The position numbers were made by a program, and so were the translations under genes. The notes beneath the pieces were generated by a model. The model was not told where the DNA came from. It worked only from the letters and a program-made list of their open reading frames with translations, and did not search any database. A stretch of 64,000 bases of DNA from Pedobacter panaciterrae (GTDB lineage: Bacteria > Bacteroidota > Bacteroidia > Sphingobacteriales > Sphingobacteriaceae): the NCBI RefSeq assembly GCF_013204795.1, contig NZ_JABMKW010000020.1, positions 930,001-994,000 on the forward strand, in the 5' to 3' direction. Positions 18,041 to 26,632 of this stretch are shown here, one piece after another. Every line of letters starts with the position of its first letter. Position 1 is the first letter of the stretch.

Positions 18041-19306
18041 ATGAATGTTAAGTTTCGCTTAACTCTAATGAATTTTTTACAATTCTTTATATGGGGTTCC
18101 TGGCTCATTACTATCGGAGTTTATTGGTTTCAAAATAAAAGATGGTCTGGCTCAGAGTTTGGAGCAATCTTCTCTACCATGGGTATTTCGGCTATTTTTA
18201 TGCCCGCTCTTATGGGTATCATTTCCGATCGTTTTATTAATGCAGAGAAACTATACGGAATTTTACACATCCTTGGAGCAGTTAGCCTTTTCTCTTTGCC
18301 TCTTGTAGACAATCCCACTACCTTTTTCTGGGTTATATTAGTAAACATGTTCTTTTACATGCCAACGCTATCTTTGTCTATTACAGTAGCTTATTCAGCA
18401 TTAAAAAGTGCTCAGAAAGATGTTGTAAAAGATTATCCACCTATCAGGATTTGGGGAACTATTGGATTTATTGCCGCTTTATGGGTTGTAAGTCTTTCAG
18501 GAAACGAGGCATCCTCTAATCAATTTTATATTGCTTCGGCTGTTTCACTGGCTTTAGGTATTTATGCCTTTACATTACCTAAATGCCCTCCCCTTGCGAA
18601 CAGAATTGATTCGAAGTCATTTGTTGATGCGCTGGGTTTAAGGGCATTTACATTATTTAAGCAAAAGAAATTTGCGGTATTTTTCTTTTTCTCTATGTTT
18701 TTAGGGGCAGCTCTACAGCTTACAAATGCCTACGGCGATACCTATTTGCACGACTTTAAAAATATCCCGGAGTACGAAAACCTACTTGCTGTTAAATACC
18801 CTGCAATTATAATGTCCATTTCCCAGATATCTGAAACACTATTTATTCTTGCAATACCTTTCTTCTTAAGGAAATTTGGAATTAAGTATGTGATGTTGCT
18901 AAGTATGCTTGCATGGGTGCTAAGATTTGGTCTTTTCGCTTTTGCTGATCCGGCAGGAGGTTTATGGATGATCATCCTATCTTGTATTGTTTACGGTATG
19001 GCTTTCGACTTTTTCAATATCTCGGGTTCCTTATTTATGGAAACTCAAATTGATGCCTCAATAAGAGGCAGCGCACAGGGTTTATTCATGATGATGGTAA
19101 ACGGTTTTGGAGCACTTTTTGGAAGTTTCACAAGCGGGTTAATTATTGATAAGTTTTTTACTTATGCCGACCATAGTAAGGATTGGCAGGGAATCTGGAT
19201 TACTTTTGCATCATATGCCTTAGTACTTGCTGTTATTTTTCCTTTTATTTTCAAGTATAAACATAACCGTGCAGAGGAATCAGCTATAAAAGCAATGAGC
19301 CACTAA
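18041..19306 (+). CDS. MFS transporter, nucleoside:H+ symporter (NupG-like) family
   Basis: This is a 421-residue inner-membrane protein with about 12 hydrophobic segments. The N-terminal MNVKFRLTLMNFLQFFIWGS is typical of the nucleoside:proton symporter family, as are YPPIRIWGTIGFIAALW and the C-terminal half segment GSAQGLFMMMVNGFGALFGS. It is predicted to import nucleosides. It starts 60 bp behind the DUF151 gene on the same strand. Confidence 0.85.
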   Translation: MNVKFRLTLMNFLQFFIWGSWLITIGVYWFQNKRWSGSEFGAIFSTMGISAIFMPALMGIISDRFINAEKLYGILHILGAVSLFSLPLVDNPTTFFWVILVNMFFYMPTLSLSITVAYSALKSAQKDVVKDYPPIRIWGTIGFIAALWVVSLSGNEASSNQFYIASAVSLALGIYAFTLPKCPPLANRIDSKSFVDALGLRAFTLFKQKKFAVFFFFSMFLGAALQLTNAYGDTYLHDFKNIPEYENLLAVKYPAIIMSISQISETLFILAIPFFLRKFGIKYVMLLSMLAWVLRFGLFAFADPAGGLWMIILSCIVYGMAFDFFNISGSLFMETQIDASIRGSAQGLFMMMVNGFGALFGSFTSGLIIDKFFTYADHSKDWQGIWITFASYALVLAVIFPFIFKYKHNRAEESAIKAMSH

Positions 19307-19350
19307 GTCAATTGTTTTAGGATTTTTTAGTAACCGTTTTTAATAGATTT

Positions 19351-20484
19351 ATGTCGACTGGTAAATATAGAAAAGAACATAATTGCCTGAATTGCGGGCA
19401 GAATGTAGAAAAACATTATTGCAGTAATTGTGGACAGGCTAACCTGGAGCTTAAAGAAAATTTCTGGCAGTTCATAAGTCACAGTATAGCTCATTATTTC
19501 CACTTCGACAATAAGTTTTTTCAAACTTTATCACCCTTACTTACAAAACCGGGAGAAGTTACACTGGATTATTTAGCTGGTAAAAGGGCCAGATATATCA
19601 ATCCGGTTAGTATGTATATCTTTGTTTCTATTGTTTATTTCATTGTAGTTCCAAATAAATTGGAACACAAAGCCGAAGCAGTAGAGTTTCATTCTTCTGC
19701 AAGTAAGGATTCAGCAAAATCAAAAACAGAAGCACTAAAAAAAACCCTGGAGGATGGAGATTTTGAGGATGATTCTTTTATTGGAAAATCGGCAACATAT
19801 GTGCAAAGAAAGCTCGACTTAGCCGAATTTAAATCACTTAGTTTCTCAGATCAGGAAAAGAAAATTACTGAACTTAAACATATAGTAGATAGTTTAAAGA
19901 CCAATGAATACGACGATGTGTTAGAGTCTTATGAGAAATCACACATTATTAAACAAGACAGTACTTATAGTTCATACTTGCTAAGACAGCAAAAGCTAAA
20001 TGAAGCAGATCGTGATTCATGGATCGATAGAATTTTTAAGAAACGTGAAATTGCTATAAACCAAAAATCGGCATCAGGTAATTGGTCCGTAAAAGAAGAA
20101 CTTGAACATTACAGGCCAAAACAATACTTCCTATTGATGCCTTTACTAGCTTTATTTATTATGTGGAATTTCAGAAGAAACCACATCTATTATCTAGATC
20201 ACCTTATATTTACTATACACGGAACAACTGCTTTTTTTATTACCCAAATAGTTACAGTTCCTTTGAGGAGGGATTTATTCGGTACGGGATCCTCAATAAG
20301 TGATCTCATCAAGTGGGCAGTAATTATTGGGATTATCTGGTATCTCTATAAAGCTTTAACTGTATTCTACCAGCGTTCCAGAAAGGTGACCATTAAGAAA
20401 ATGATAACACTCTGCTTCTTGTATATGATGGCAGCTTTCATTTCTGAATGGGTAATTGAGCGATTCATATATTACTTTGTATAA
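19351..20484 (+). CDS. DUF3667 membrane protein with N-terminal zinc ribbon
   Basis: This 377-residue protein begins with two CxxC knuckles (CLNCGQNVEKHYCSNCGQ, residues 11-28). The DUF3667 core follows (FDNKFFQTLSPLLTKPGEVT, YLAGKRARYINPVSMYIFVS) with a membrane segment at about 85-105. Next is a charged, likely coiled cytoplasmic middle (about 115-250) and three to four C-terminal membrane segments. The function of the family is unknown; it is common in Bacteroidota. A strong bidirectional terminator follows. Confidence 0.85.
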   Translation: MSTGKYRKEHNCLNCGQNVEKHYCSNCGQANLELKENFWQFISHSIAHYFHFDNKFFQTLSPLLTKPGEVTLDYLAGKRARYINPVSMYIFVSIVYFIVVPNKLEHKAEAVEFHSSASKDSAKSKTEALKKTLEDGDFEDDSFIGKSATYVQRKLDLAEFKSLSFSDQEKKITELKHIVDSLKTNEYDDVLESYEKSHIIKQDSTYSSYLLRQQKLNEADRDSWIDRIFKKREIAINQKSASGNWSVKEELEHYRPKQYFLLMPLLALFIMWNFRRNHIYYLDHLIFTIHGTTAFFITQIVTVPLRRDLFGTGSSISDLIKWAVIIGIIWYLYKALTVFYQRSRKVTIKKMITLCFLYMMAAFISEWVIERFIYYFV

Positions 20485-20486
20485 AT

Positions 20487-20520
20487 AAAAAAGCCTTAGC
20501 TGAACAGCTAAGGCTTTTTT
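20487..20520. terminator. Strong bidirectional terminator (DUF3667 gene / gltA)
   Basis: A perfect 16-bp inverted repeat (20487-20502 and 20505-20520) has an A/T outer part that gives a U-tract in both directions. It serves the convergent DUF3667 gene and gltA. Confidence 0.9.
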
Positions 20521-20540
20521 ATTTAAGATATATGTTTAAT

Positions 20541-21830
20541 CTATTTTCTTTTTTCTATAGCAACAAATTCTCTATTTGTATGACCTACATATATTTGACG
20601 TGGACGGCCAATAGGCTCTTTATTTTCGTGCATTTCTTTCCACTGAGCAATCCATCCTGGTAAACGGCCCAAAGCAAAAAGAACTGTAAACATATCCGTT
20701 GGGAAACCAAGTGCTCTGTAAATTATACCTGAATAGAAATCAACATTAGGATAAAGCTTACGCTCAACGAAGTACGGATCACTTAATGCTGCTTCTTCTA
20801 GTTTCTTAGCAATTTCTAAAACAGGATCATCAATACCTAATTTCTCTAAAATATCGTCACATGCCTTTTTAATGATTTTAGCTCTTGGATCAAAGTTTTT
20901 GTAAACCCTATGTCCAAAACCCATCATACGGAAAGGATCATTCTTATCTTTTGCTTTGTTGATCCATTTTTCGGTATCTCCACCATCTTCTTTAATACGC
21001 TCCAGCATCTCAATTACAGCTTGGTTAGCTCCACCATGTAATGGCCCCCATAGGGCATCAATACCTGCAGATACCGAAGCATATAAATTACAATCAGAAG
21101 AACCTACCATTCTTACAGTTGATGCAGAACAATTTTGCTCATGATCAGCATGAAGAATAAGCAATGTGTTCATTGCACTGACTACTACAGGGTCTATTTC
21201 TATTTCTTCGGTGCGTTGCCCAAAGATCATGTTTAAGAAATTACTAACGTAATCGAACTTATTTTTAGGATAAATAAGTGGGTGACCTAATGATTTTTTA
21301 TAAATGAAAGATACAATTGTAGGAAATTTAGCCAACAACTTAATCATTGTTAAATCCATCGTTTCTGCTGATGAATTTGCATTTAACGATTCAGGATAAA
21401 ATGTTGATAATGAACAAACCAATGAAGATAATTGCGCCATTGGATGAGATTTTGAAGGGTATCCATCAAGGAACTTCTTCATATCTTCATGAATTAGCGT
21501 ATGTCTGCTAATTTGAGCCTGAAAATCGTTCAGTTCGTTTTGTTTAGGTAAATCTCCATATATAAGTAAATATGCTACCTCAAGAAATGTTGACTTTTCC
21601 GCTAATTCTTCAATTGGATAACCACGATATTTTAGAACTCCCTTTTCACCATCAAGAAAAGTGATGGCACTTTTTGTTGACCCAGTGTTTTTATAGCCAA
21701 AATCTAAAGTAATATGACCTGTTAAGTCTCTAAGTTTGGAAATATCTATGGCCTTCTCTCCTTCGGAACCTGTTATAACTGGGAATTCGTATATCTTCCC
21801 ATCAATCTTAATTTCTGCAATATCTGACAT
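20541..21830 (-). CDS. gltA: Citrate synthase
   Basis: This 429-residue type II (large, hexameric) citrate synthase condenses oxaloacetate and acetyl-CoA to start the TCA cycle. The catalytic segments are LLILHADHEQNCSAS (His), GFGHRVYKNFDPRAKI (His) and PNVDFYSGIIYRALGF (Asp). The N-terminal domain TAEIKIDGKIYEFP-like region and YRGYPIEELAEKSTFLEVAY are family-typical. It is a single gene with its own -7 element, ending in a strong shared terminator. Confidence 0.97.
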   Translation of the reverse strand: MSDIAEIKIDGKIYEFPVITGSEGEKAIDISKLRDLTGHITLDFGYKNTGSTKSAITFLDGEKGVLKYRGYPIEELAEKSTFLEVAYLLIYGDLPKQNELNDFQAQISRHTLIHEDMKKFLDGYPSKSHPMAQLSSLVCSLSTFYPESLNANSSAETMDLTMIKLLAKFPTIVSFIYKKSLGHPLIYPKNKFDYVSNFLNMIFGQRTEEIEIDPVVVSAMNTLLILHADHEQNCSASTVRMVGSSDCNLYASVSAGIDALWGPLHGGANQAVIEMLERIKEDGGDTEKWINKAKDKNDPFRMMGFGHRVYKNFDPRAKIIKKACDDILEKLGIDDPVLEIAKKLEEAALSDPYFVERKLYPNVDFYSGIIYRALGFPTDMFTVLFALGRLPGWIAQWKEMHENKEPIGRPRQIYVGHTNREFVAIEKRK

Positions 21831-21855
21831 ATATATATCTTAAATTTATAATAAA

Positions 21856-21863
21856 CAAAACTA
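21856..21863 (-). promoter_or_regulatory. -7 promoter element for gltA
   Basis: On the minus strand this reads TAGTTTTG (TAnnTTTG), 25 bp upstream of the gltA ATG. No TTG box was found at the expected distance. Confidence 0.5.
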
Positions 21864-21952
21864 ACTAATCCTTTTCTATTAGCATTAAATCAACTATAAC
21901 AAAGCTGTTAAATAATTATTAAATGTGGGTCAAAATCAAGTAAGATTAACAA

Positions 21953-22489
21953 CTACTTACTGGGTTTGATCTCTTCCAAAACTGCGCCGCAATCCATCAT
22001 TTCATCTCCATAATAAGGGTTCTGAATCTGTTTTTCGGAAGCCAGCCAATCCCCGCCCTCTCCTTTATTGGCCATAGGGCAATGTTGAACATAAATAGAG
22101 CCTTTTTTCAAATCTGCGTGTTTAAACATCGCAATTACATCTGAGCTCAAATAAGTAAATTCTTTTCTTTGCGAGGCTATGTCTTTGGCCGAAGCTATTT
22201 TTTCTGCAATTATAGCCGTATTCTCACAACCTGGAAAATTAGTAAGGCTGGTCTTTAATTGTGTTGCAGCTTTTTGGGCATCTTCAAACTTTGATTCTAC
22301 TAAAGCATCTTTTAAATAGATATAACCATCATAAATATTTTGAACTTTACTATCGGTTAATTCAACAACAGCAGTAGTAGCTACCTTACTTTCAGATATA
22401 CTATCTGTTGAGGCTTGCGTATTTTTTTTATCTGTATTTGTACAAGACAGAGCCATTAAAAGCACTCCGGCCGCAAGATATTTTTTCAT
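21953..22489 (-). CDS. DUF3347 lipoprotein
   Basis: This 178-residue protein has a lipoprotein signal peptide (MKKYLAAGVLLMALSC, lipid-accepting C16), followed by a Ser/Thr/Lys-rich linker. A DUF3347 domain (about 50-175) ends with the typical YVQHCPMANKGEGGDWLASE and NPYYGDEMMDCGAV. In other Bacteroidota this domain is fused to or sits near copper/heavy-metal efflux proteins, and the conserved Cys, His and Met residues suggest metal binding. No efflux pump is adjacent here, so the function is open. Confidence 0.85.
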   Translation of the reverse strand: MKKYLAAGVLLMALSCTNTDKKNTQASTDSISESKVATTAVVELTDSKVQNIYDGYIYLKDALVESKFEDAQKAATQLKTSLTNFPGCENTAIIAEKIASAKDIASQRKEFTYLSSDVIAMFKHADLKKGSIYVQHCPMANKGEGGDWLASEKQIQNPYYGDEMMDCGAVLEEIKPSK

Positions 22490-22624
22490 ACTTTATCTAT
22501 ATTTTTATGAATCTATGAATCTATTGTAGCTCTAAAATAGCAAAATCATGCTTGTACAGGCCTAAAATAGCTCCATTGCATTGTTTTTTGGTTAAAATAC
22601 CTATTTTATATTTAAATAACTAAA

Positions 22625-22651
22625 AAAGCCCCTGAAAAATTCAGAGGCTTT
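22625..22651 (-). terminator. Terminator after the small outer-membrane protein gene
   Basis: Read on the minus strand, 22651-22640 and 22636-22625 form a 12-bp stem with one mismatch and a 3-base loop, followed by a U-tract. Confidence 0.7.
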
Positions 22652-22674
22652 AAATAAAATATTCAATTTCAGCA

Positions 22675-23178
22675 TTATAACTTGAACCCGTAAGCTACAC
22701 GTAAAGCTACTTGTCCTAAATTTCCTCCTCCTTTTGAAAGTCCTTCATATTTCACTCCCAAATCCAAACCGTTGCTCCATGAATAACCTAATGCAGGTGA
22801 ATAAAGAAACGAAGTTCCTGAACCATTGGTAACTCCGAAAGCAGCTCCCAGTTCACCTAAACCGTAAAGACCTGAACCTGTTTCATCAAAGAATATTTTC
22901 ACACCAGCTTTTAGTGGAATATAACCAAAATCAGGCACATCAACTCCTGCCACTTCTTTTCCAAGAAAATGAGTATAACCTGTAGTTACAGGAATAGATA
23001 TTTGTTTCGATACGTCAAACTGAAGTCTGGCATCAGCCCCTAAAGCAAAACTATAACCATCGTTCGTTGGAACACCCAGGTTCACTCCAATACCTAGTTT
23101 TTGAGCACTGGCATTAGTGGTAAAAAATAACGCCACTGCAGCTACTGCAGTCGCAAAGAATTTTGTAGAATTTTTCAT
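22675..23178 (-). CDS. Predicted outer-membrane beta-barrel protein, small
   Basis: This 167-residue protein has a Sec signal peptide (cleavage after NASA at about residue 25). It then has alternating hydrophobic/glycine-rich strands (LGIGVNLGVPTNDGYSFALG, VGVKYEGLSKGGG-like) and ends in aromatic-rich ALRVAYGFKL, consistent with an eight-stranded barrel inserted by the BAM complex. No specific family is recognised. It is a single gene with its own terminator. Confidence 0.65.
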   Translation of the reverse strand: MKNSTKFFATAVAAVALFFTTNASAQKLGIGVNLGVPTNDGYSFALGADARLQFDVSKQISIPVTTGYTHFLGKEVAGVDVPDFGYIPLKAGVKIFFDETGSGLYGLGELGAAFGVTNGSGTSFLYSPALGYSWSNGLDLGVKYEGLSKGGGNLGQVALRVAYGFKL

Positions 23179-23319
23179 TTGATCGTTTATTTAAATTTAA
23201 TGCATAGTTTTTTTGCTATACACCTGATCATTTACAAATTGCATGCCATACATTGAAAAGAAATATATTATTATACGAATAACAACTTTTAAATAACACT
23301 AACAATTATATCACATAGC

Positions 23320-24258
23320 TTAACTACGATCCTTATATTTCAATTTATAAATACTTAGAACACCATCAAGTAACTCATCCGGATTTAACTCTGTATTAAA
23401 CCAGTTTATTTTAACACCATCCTTCTCCATCTTCCTAAAAAAGGTCATTTGGCGTTTTGCAAATTGGCAAATCGCTATAGCAAGTCTTTCTTTTAATTCC
23501 GAATAGCTAAGCTCATCGAAAAGATAAGCTGCAATAAATTTATACTCCAGGCCATAAAAAACAAGATCTTCTTTAGTAACTCCTTCAGCAATTAACCCTT
23601 TCACTTCATCTATCATACCTTCATTAAACCTAAGCTCAAGACGATTGATCACTTTCTGTCTCCGCAACTCAACATCCGATGTCAAACCAATCACCAGTGG
23701 ATCAATTCCAGGTCTTTCAATTGATTGCAAATCGTTATGTATCAGGTATTCTGCAATCTCAATTGCCCTGATCATTCTTTTATGGGATGATTGATCTGCC
23801 TGTTTTGTAAATTCGGATGGATAAGCAGACAACTTGTTCCTTAATAACTCATTGTTCAGTTCTTTTAAGGTGTCCCTCAGTTCACTATTTACTGGTATAG
23901 CGGTGTATTCATGATTTTGAAGAATACTGTGAACATACATCCCTGTACCACCACAAAGTATAGGAAGTACATTTTGGTCAGTTAATTTCTGAAAAATAGC
24001 AAAGAAGTCCTCTTTAAATTCGTTTACGTTATATCTTTCTCCTGCTTGTTTAATATCGATCAAATGATATGGAATAATTTTTCCATTCACAGCATACTCA
24101 CTAAGATCTTTGCCAGTACCAATATCCATACCCCTAAAGATTTGCCTGCTATCTGCACTGATTATCTCGCCATTTAGCGCTTCGGCCAATTTCACAGCGA
24201 GCTTGGTTTTACCAGATGCAGTTGGCCCCAAAATGATCAACAAAGGATTTTGATGCAT
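23320..24258 (-). CDS. miaA: tRNA dimethylallyltransferase (MiaA)
   Basis: This 312-residue enzyme transfers dimethylallyl from DMAPP to A37 of tRNAs reading UNN codons. The P-loop is LGPTASGKT (residues 10-18), followed by NGEIISADSRQIFRGMDIGTG, then HLIDIKQAGERYNVNEF, LPILCGGTGMYVHSIL, and the C-terminal QFAKRQMTFFRK. The start codon overlaps the stop of the upstream gene by one base (TAATG), so it is translationally coupled in the DUF1801/GNAT-like/miaA operon. Confidence 0.96.
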   Translation of the reverse strand: MHQNPLLIILGPTASGKTKLAVKLAEALNGEIISADSRQIFRGMDIGTGKDLSEYAVNGKIIPYHLIDIKQAGERYNVNEFKEDFFAIFQKLTDQNVLPILCGGTGMYVHSILQNHEYTAIPVNSELRDTLKELNNELLRNKLSAYPSEFTKQADQSSHKRMIRAIEIAEYLIHNDLQSIERPGIDPLVIGLTSDVELRRQKVINRLELRFNEGMIDEVKGLIAEGVTKEDLVFYGLEYKFIAAYLFDELSYSELKERLAIAICQFAKRQMTFFRKMEKDGVKINWFNTELNPDELLDGVLSIYKLKYKDRS

Positions 24259-25055
24259 TATAAGTATAAAATATATTTTAAATTACCAGTATTATAAATC
24301 TCTAAATACTCCTCTTGGATAAACTCAGCCGGTAACCTATGAGGAAAGTACCTAACCAAAGTATCTTTCTTCAGCCAAATCTCCAAAGGCGGTGTAACAT
24401 CAGCGAGTTTAAAACCCGATTGCTCGTAAGCTTTCCCTAACGACCAATCCTTATCCGCATAACTCATTATGTCATCTGGCTTATAGGTCTTAATAAAATG
24501 TTGTAATAACTTGGTAAAACCTCCGATAACCGTATAACCAGATAAACTGGCAAACCTGATTAGCTCAGCAGATCTGTAGCCTGGACTAAGTCCTTTCATA
24601 TACCTGAGGTTACTAAAACAAGCAACTGCAATAATCTGATCATCTAAACTTAGCCCGAATTTGTAATTAGATTTGGCCGATGCCTGCAGATGATTATTAT
24701 TTAAGAAATCATCGGCCTGTTTTTGTGTAATTTGAATAATCTTAGTTTTGCGCGCATGAATACGTTTATTCAGACCAAGAATAGAAGAGATTCGTCCTAT
24801 TACCTGTGCTTTTCTAGTTTCCCATATATCTTCCCATAAATGCACTACAGAAATATTTTTCAATTGATATTGCTCTTGCAACAATATCAGATCTTCAGGG
24901 CGATAAGCATTTATAAGTGGAATAAGGTTAATTACAACCTCCCCTGCTCCAATGGTTAGCAGTTTGTATTCTAACGATTCAATATCATGTGTGGTAATAC
25001 CAATATTCCCAAAACTGGTAATTACATCTTGTTGCCAAACTGGTTTTATACCCAA
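24258..25055 (-). CDS. Hypothetical protein with GNAT/Mom-like domain, coupled to miaA
   Basis: This is a 265-residue protein with two parts. The N-terminal 95 residues look like a small nuclease-like or recognition domain (NLIPLINAYRPEDLILLQEQ, VVHLWEDIWETRKAQVIGRI). The C-terminal part (about 110-250) resembles the acyltransferase-like domain found in phage Mom/Hef-type proteins: FLNNNHLQASAKSNYKFGL, DQIIAVACFSNLR, SAELIRFASLSGYTVIGG, SYADKDWSLGKAYEQSGF. The frame begins at a TTG (25055) inside the end of the DUF1801 gene (10-bp overlap), four codons after an in-frame stop. Its function is unknown. Coupling to miaA hints at nucleic-acid modification, but that is inference. Confidence 0.6.
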   Translation of the reverse strand: MGIKPVWQQDVITSFGNIGITTHDIESLEYKLLTIGAGEVVINLIPLINAYRPEDLILLQEQYQLKNISVVHLWEDIWETRKAQVIGRISSILGLNKRIHARKTKIIQITQKQADDFLNNNHLQASAKSNYKFGLSLDDQIIAVACFSNLRYMKGLSPGYRSAELIRFASLSGYTVIGGFTKLLQHFIKTYKPDDIMSYADKDWSLGKAYEQSGFKLADVTPPLEIWLKKDTLVRYFPHRLPAEFIQEEYLEIYNTGNLKYILYL

Positions 25056-25423
25056 CCCTTTTCTTTATAAAGTTTAAACCCAGCCGCCAGAGCTTCCTCT
25101 ATTTGCAACATCAATGCGTCATCCAGTTTGTTGATATGGAAACATGATTTACCATTTAACAACTTAAGCAGATCAGGACCAAAAATCTTTTTCATATCAG
25201 GCTCTGTGTATACCGGCATATAATAAAAACCCACATGTCCCTTTTGTATAATTACGCTTGCAAAGAAAACTTCATTTCTTTGCTTTCCTTCAATCACTAC
25301 ATTCTTGTCACTCCAAAGGTCAAAGGAAGTTTCACTGTTTACTCTATTACTAAAACCCACAGTAGCATAAGGCTGCAGCGATGCCCTAATGGTTTGAAAA
25401 ATTTCTACAAAATCAGTTTTCAT
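25046..25423 (-). CDS. DUF1801 (YdhG-like) protein
   Basis: This is a 125-residue soluble alpha/beta protein. The central VFFASVIIQKGHVGFYYMPV and C-terminal SCFHINKLDDALMLQIEEAL are typical of the DUF1801/YdhG fold, whose molecular function is unsettled. It is the first gene of a tightly packed operon with the GNAT-like gene (10-bp overlap) and miaA. Confidence 0.75.
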   Translation of the reverse strand: MKTDFVEIFQTIRASLQPYATVGFSNRVNSETSFDLWSDKNVVIEGKQRNEVFFASVIIQKGHVGFYYMPVYTEPDMKKIFGPDLLKLLNGKSCFHINKLDDALMLQIEEALAAGFKLYKEKGWV

Positions 25424-25483
25424 TGTTTTAAGTTATAGATGACTATCAGATAAACAACATCTATTTATCAATATTGTTTAAGA

Positions 25484-26575
25484 TTATAAGTTATCGGCCA
25501 ACCACCATTTGCTAGAAGGATAATTCTTATTTAAAATTACAGATTCACCCATTAATGGAGTAGCAATTTTCAAACTTTCTTCGTTTGCCTTATTAACAAC
25601 CCTAATAATCGGATCATTCCAGTCGTGCATAGCTAATTTAAATTTCCCCCAGTGAACAGGCAGCAGAATCTTTGCACCCAAATCTATTGCAGCCTTAACA
25701 GTTTGCTCAGGGAACATATGTATTAAAGGCCAGTAGGTATTGTACTGCCCGCATTCCAATATTGCAATATCAAAGGGTCCATATTGCTCGCCGGCATCTT
25801 TAAAATGTGTATCATATCCCGAATCGCCCCCTAAATACAATTTATCTTTTGATGTTTGTAAAACAAATGCAGACCATACCGTCTGATTTCTTTTAAACTT
25901 CCTTCCAGTAAAATGACGGGCAGGAAGCGCAGTAAATTTCAGCGTATTAAAAACAATTTCCTCTCCCCATGACATTTCAGTAATCCTTGAAGCAGGCACT
26001 CCCCACTTCTCCAAATGTGATCCTACACCTAATGAAACTATGAAGCGATTTGTTTTATCCTTTAATTTTAAAATGGCTTCATAATCCAGATGATCATAAT
26101 GATCATGAGTAATTAACACAATATCCAGTTCAGGAAACTCTTCGGCCTTTAAAAAATCTGTCCGTAAAAACCTTTTGGTCCCGATAAATGAAAATGGAGA
26201 TGGCCTTTCGCTTAACACGGGGTCAACCAATATATTTTGGCCATCTGTTTGTACCAGATAAGAAGAATGCCCAAACCAGGTTATTTTAGTCTCGGAAGCA
26301 TCTTGTGTAAAGTCGGGTTTAATGGTAGGTACCGGACTTTTAGGAGCCCCATTTACATTGCCCCGTAACATTCCTTTTATCATATCCCAATAACTTACGT
26401 TATCAGGTTTCATAGGGGTTGGCGACAAGTTTTCAAGTGCACCATCCCTATAATTAGGTAATTTTTTTATACGCGCTAAGCGAGCACCTTCAGGTACTCG
26501 CCCGAAAATAGGAAAGTTAAGCACCCAAACTGTAAACAGCACAAACACAGCAATAAAAATCAGTATGGAATACAT
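25484..26575 (-). CDS. Metallo-beta-lactamase-fold hydrolase, NAPE-PLD/UlaG-like, membrane-anchored
   Basis: This 363-residue protein has an N-terminal hydrophobic anchor (residues 1-22) and an MBL domain from about 95. The substrate-gating ITWFGHSSYLVQTDGQNILV is followed by the zinc-binding motif ITHDHYDHLD (H157, H159, D161, H162), with later ligands in ALPARHFTGR, YLGGDSGYD and LLPVHWGKF. The TWFGHSS start and overall layout match NAPE-phospholipase-D-like and UlaG-like hydrolases. The substrate is unknown. It lies 57 bp after topB and is possibly cotranscribed with the kynU-topB run. Confidence 0.82.
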   Translation of the reverse strand: MYSILIFIAVFVLFTVWVLNFPIFGRVPEGARLARIKKLPNYRDGALENLSPTPMKPDNVSYWDMIKGMLRGNVNGAPKSPVPTIKPDFTQDASETKITWFGHSSYLVQTDGQNILVDPVLSERPSPFSFIGTKRFLRTDFLKAEEFPELDIVLITHDHYDHLDYEAILKLKDKTNRFIVSLGVGSHLEKWGVPASRITEMSWGEEIVFNTLKFTALPARHFTGRKFKRNQTVWSAFVLQTSKDKLYLGGDSGYDTHFKDAGEQYGPFDIAILECGQYNTYWPLIHMFPEQTVKAAIDLGAKILLPVHWGKFKLAMHDWNDPIIRVVNKANEESLKIATPLMGESVILNKNYPSSKWWLADNL

Positions 26576-26632
26576 AATCTTCTTTTCATATGGTTAATAT
26601 AAGCGAATATACTTACAAAAAATTCTGATCTC

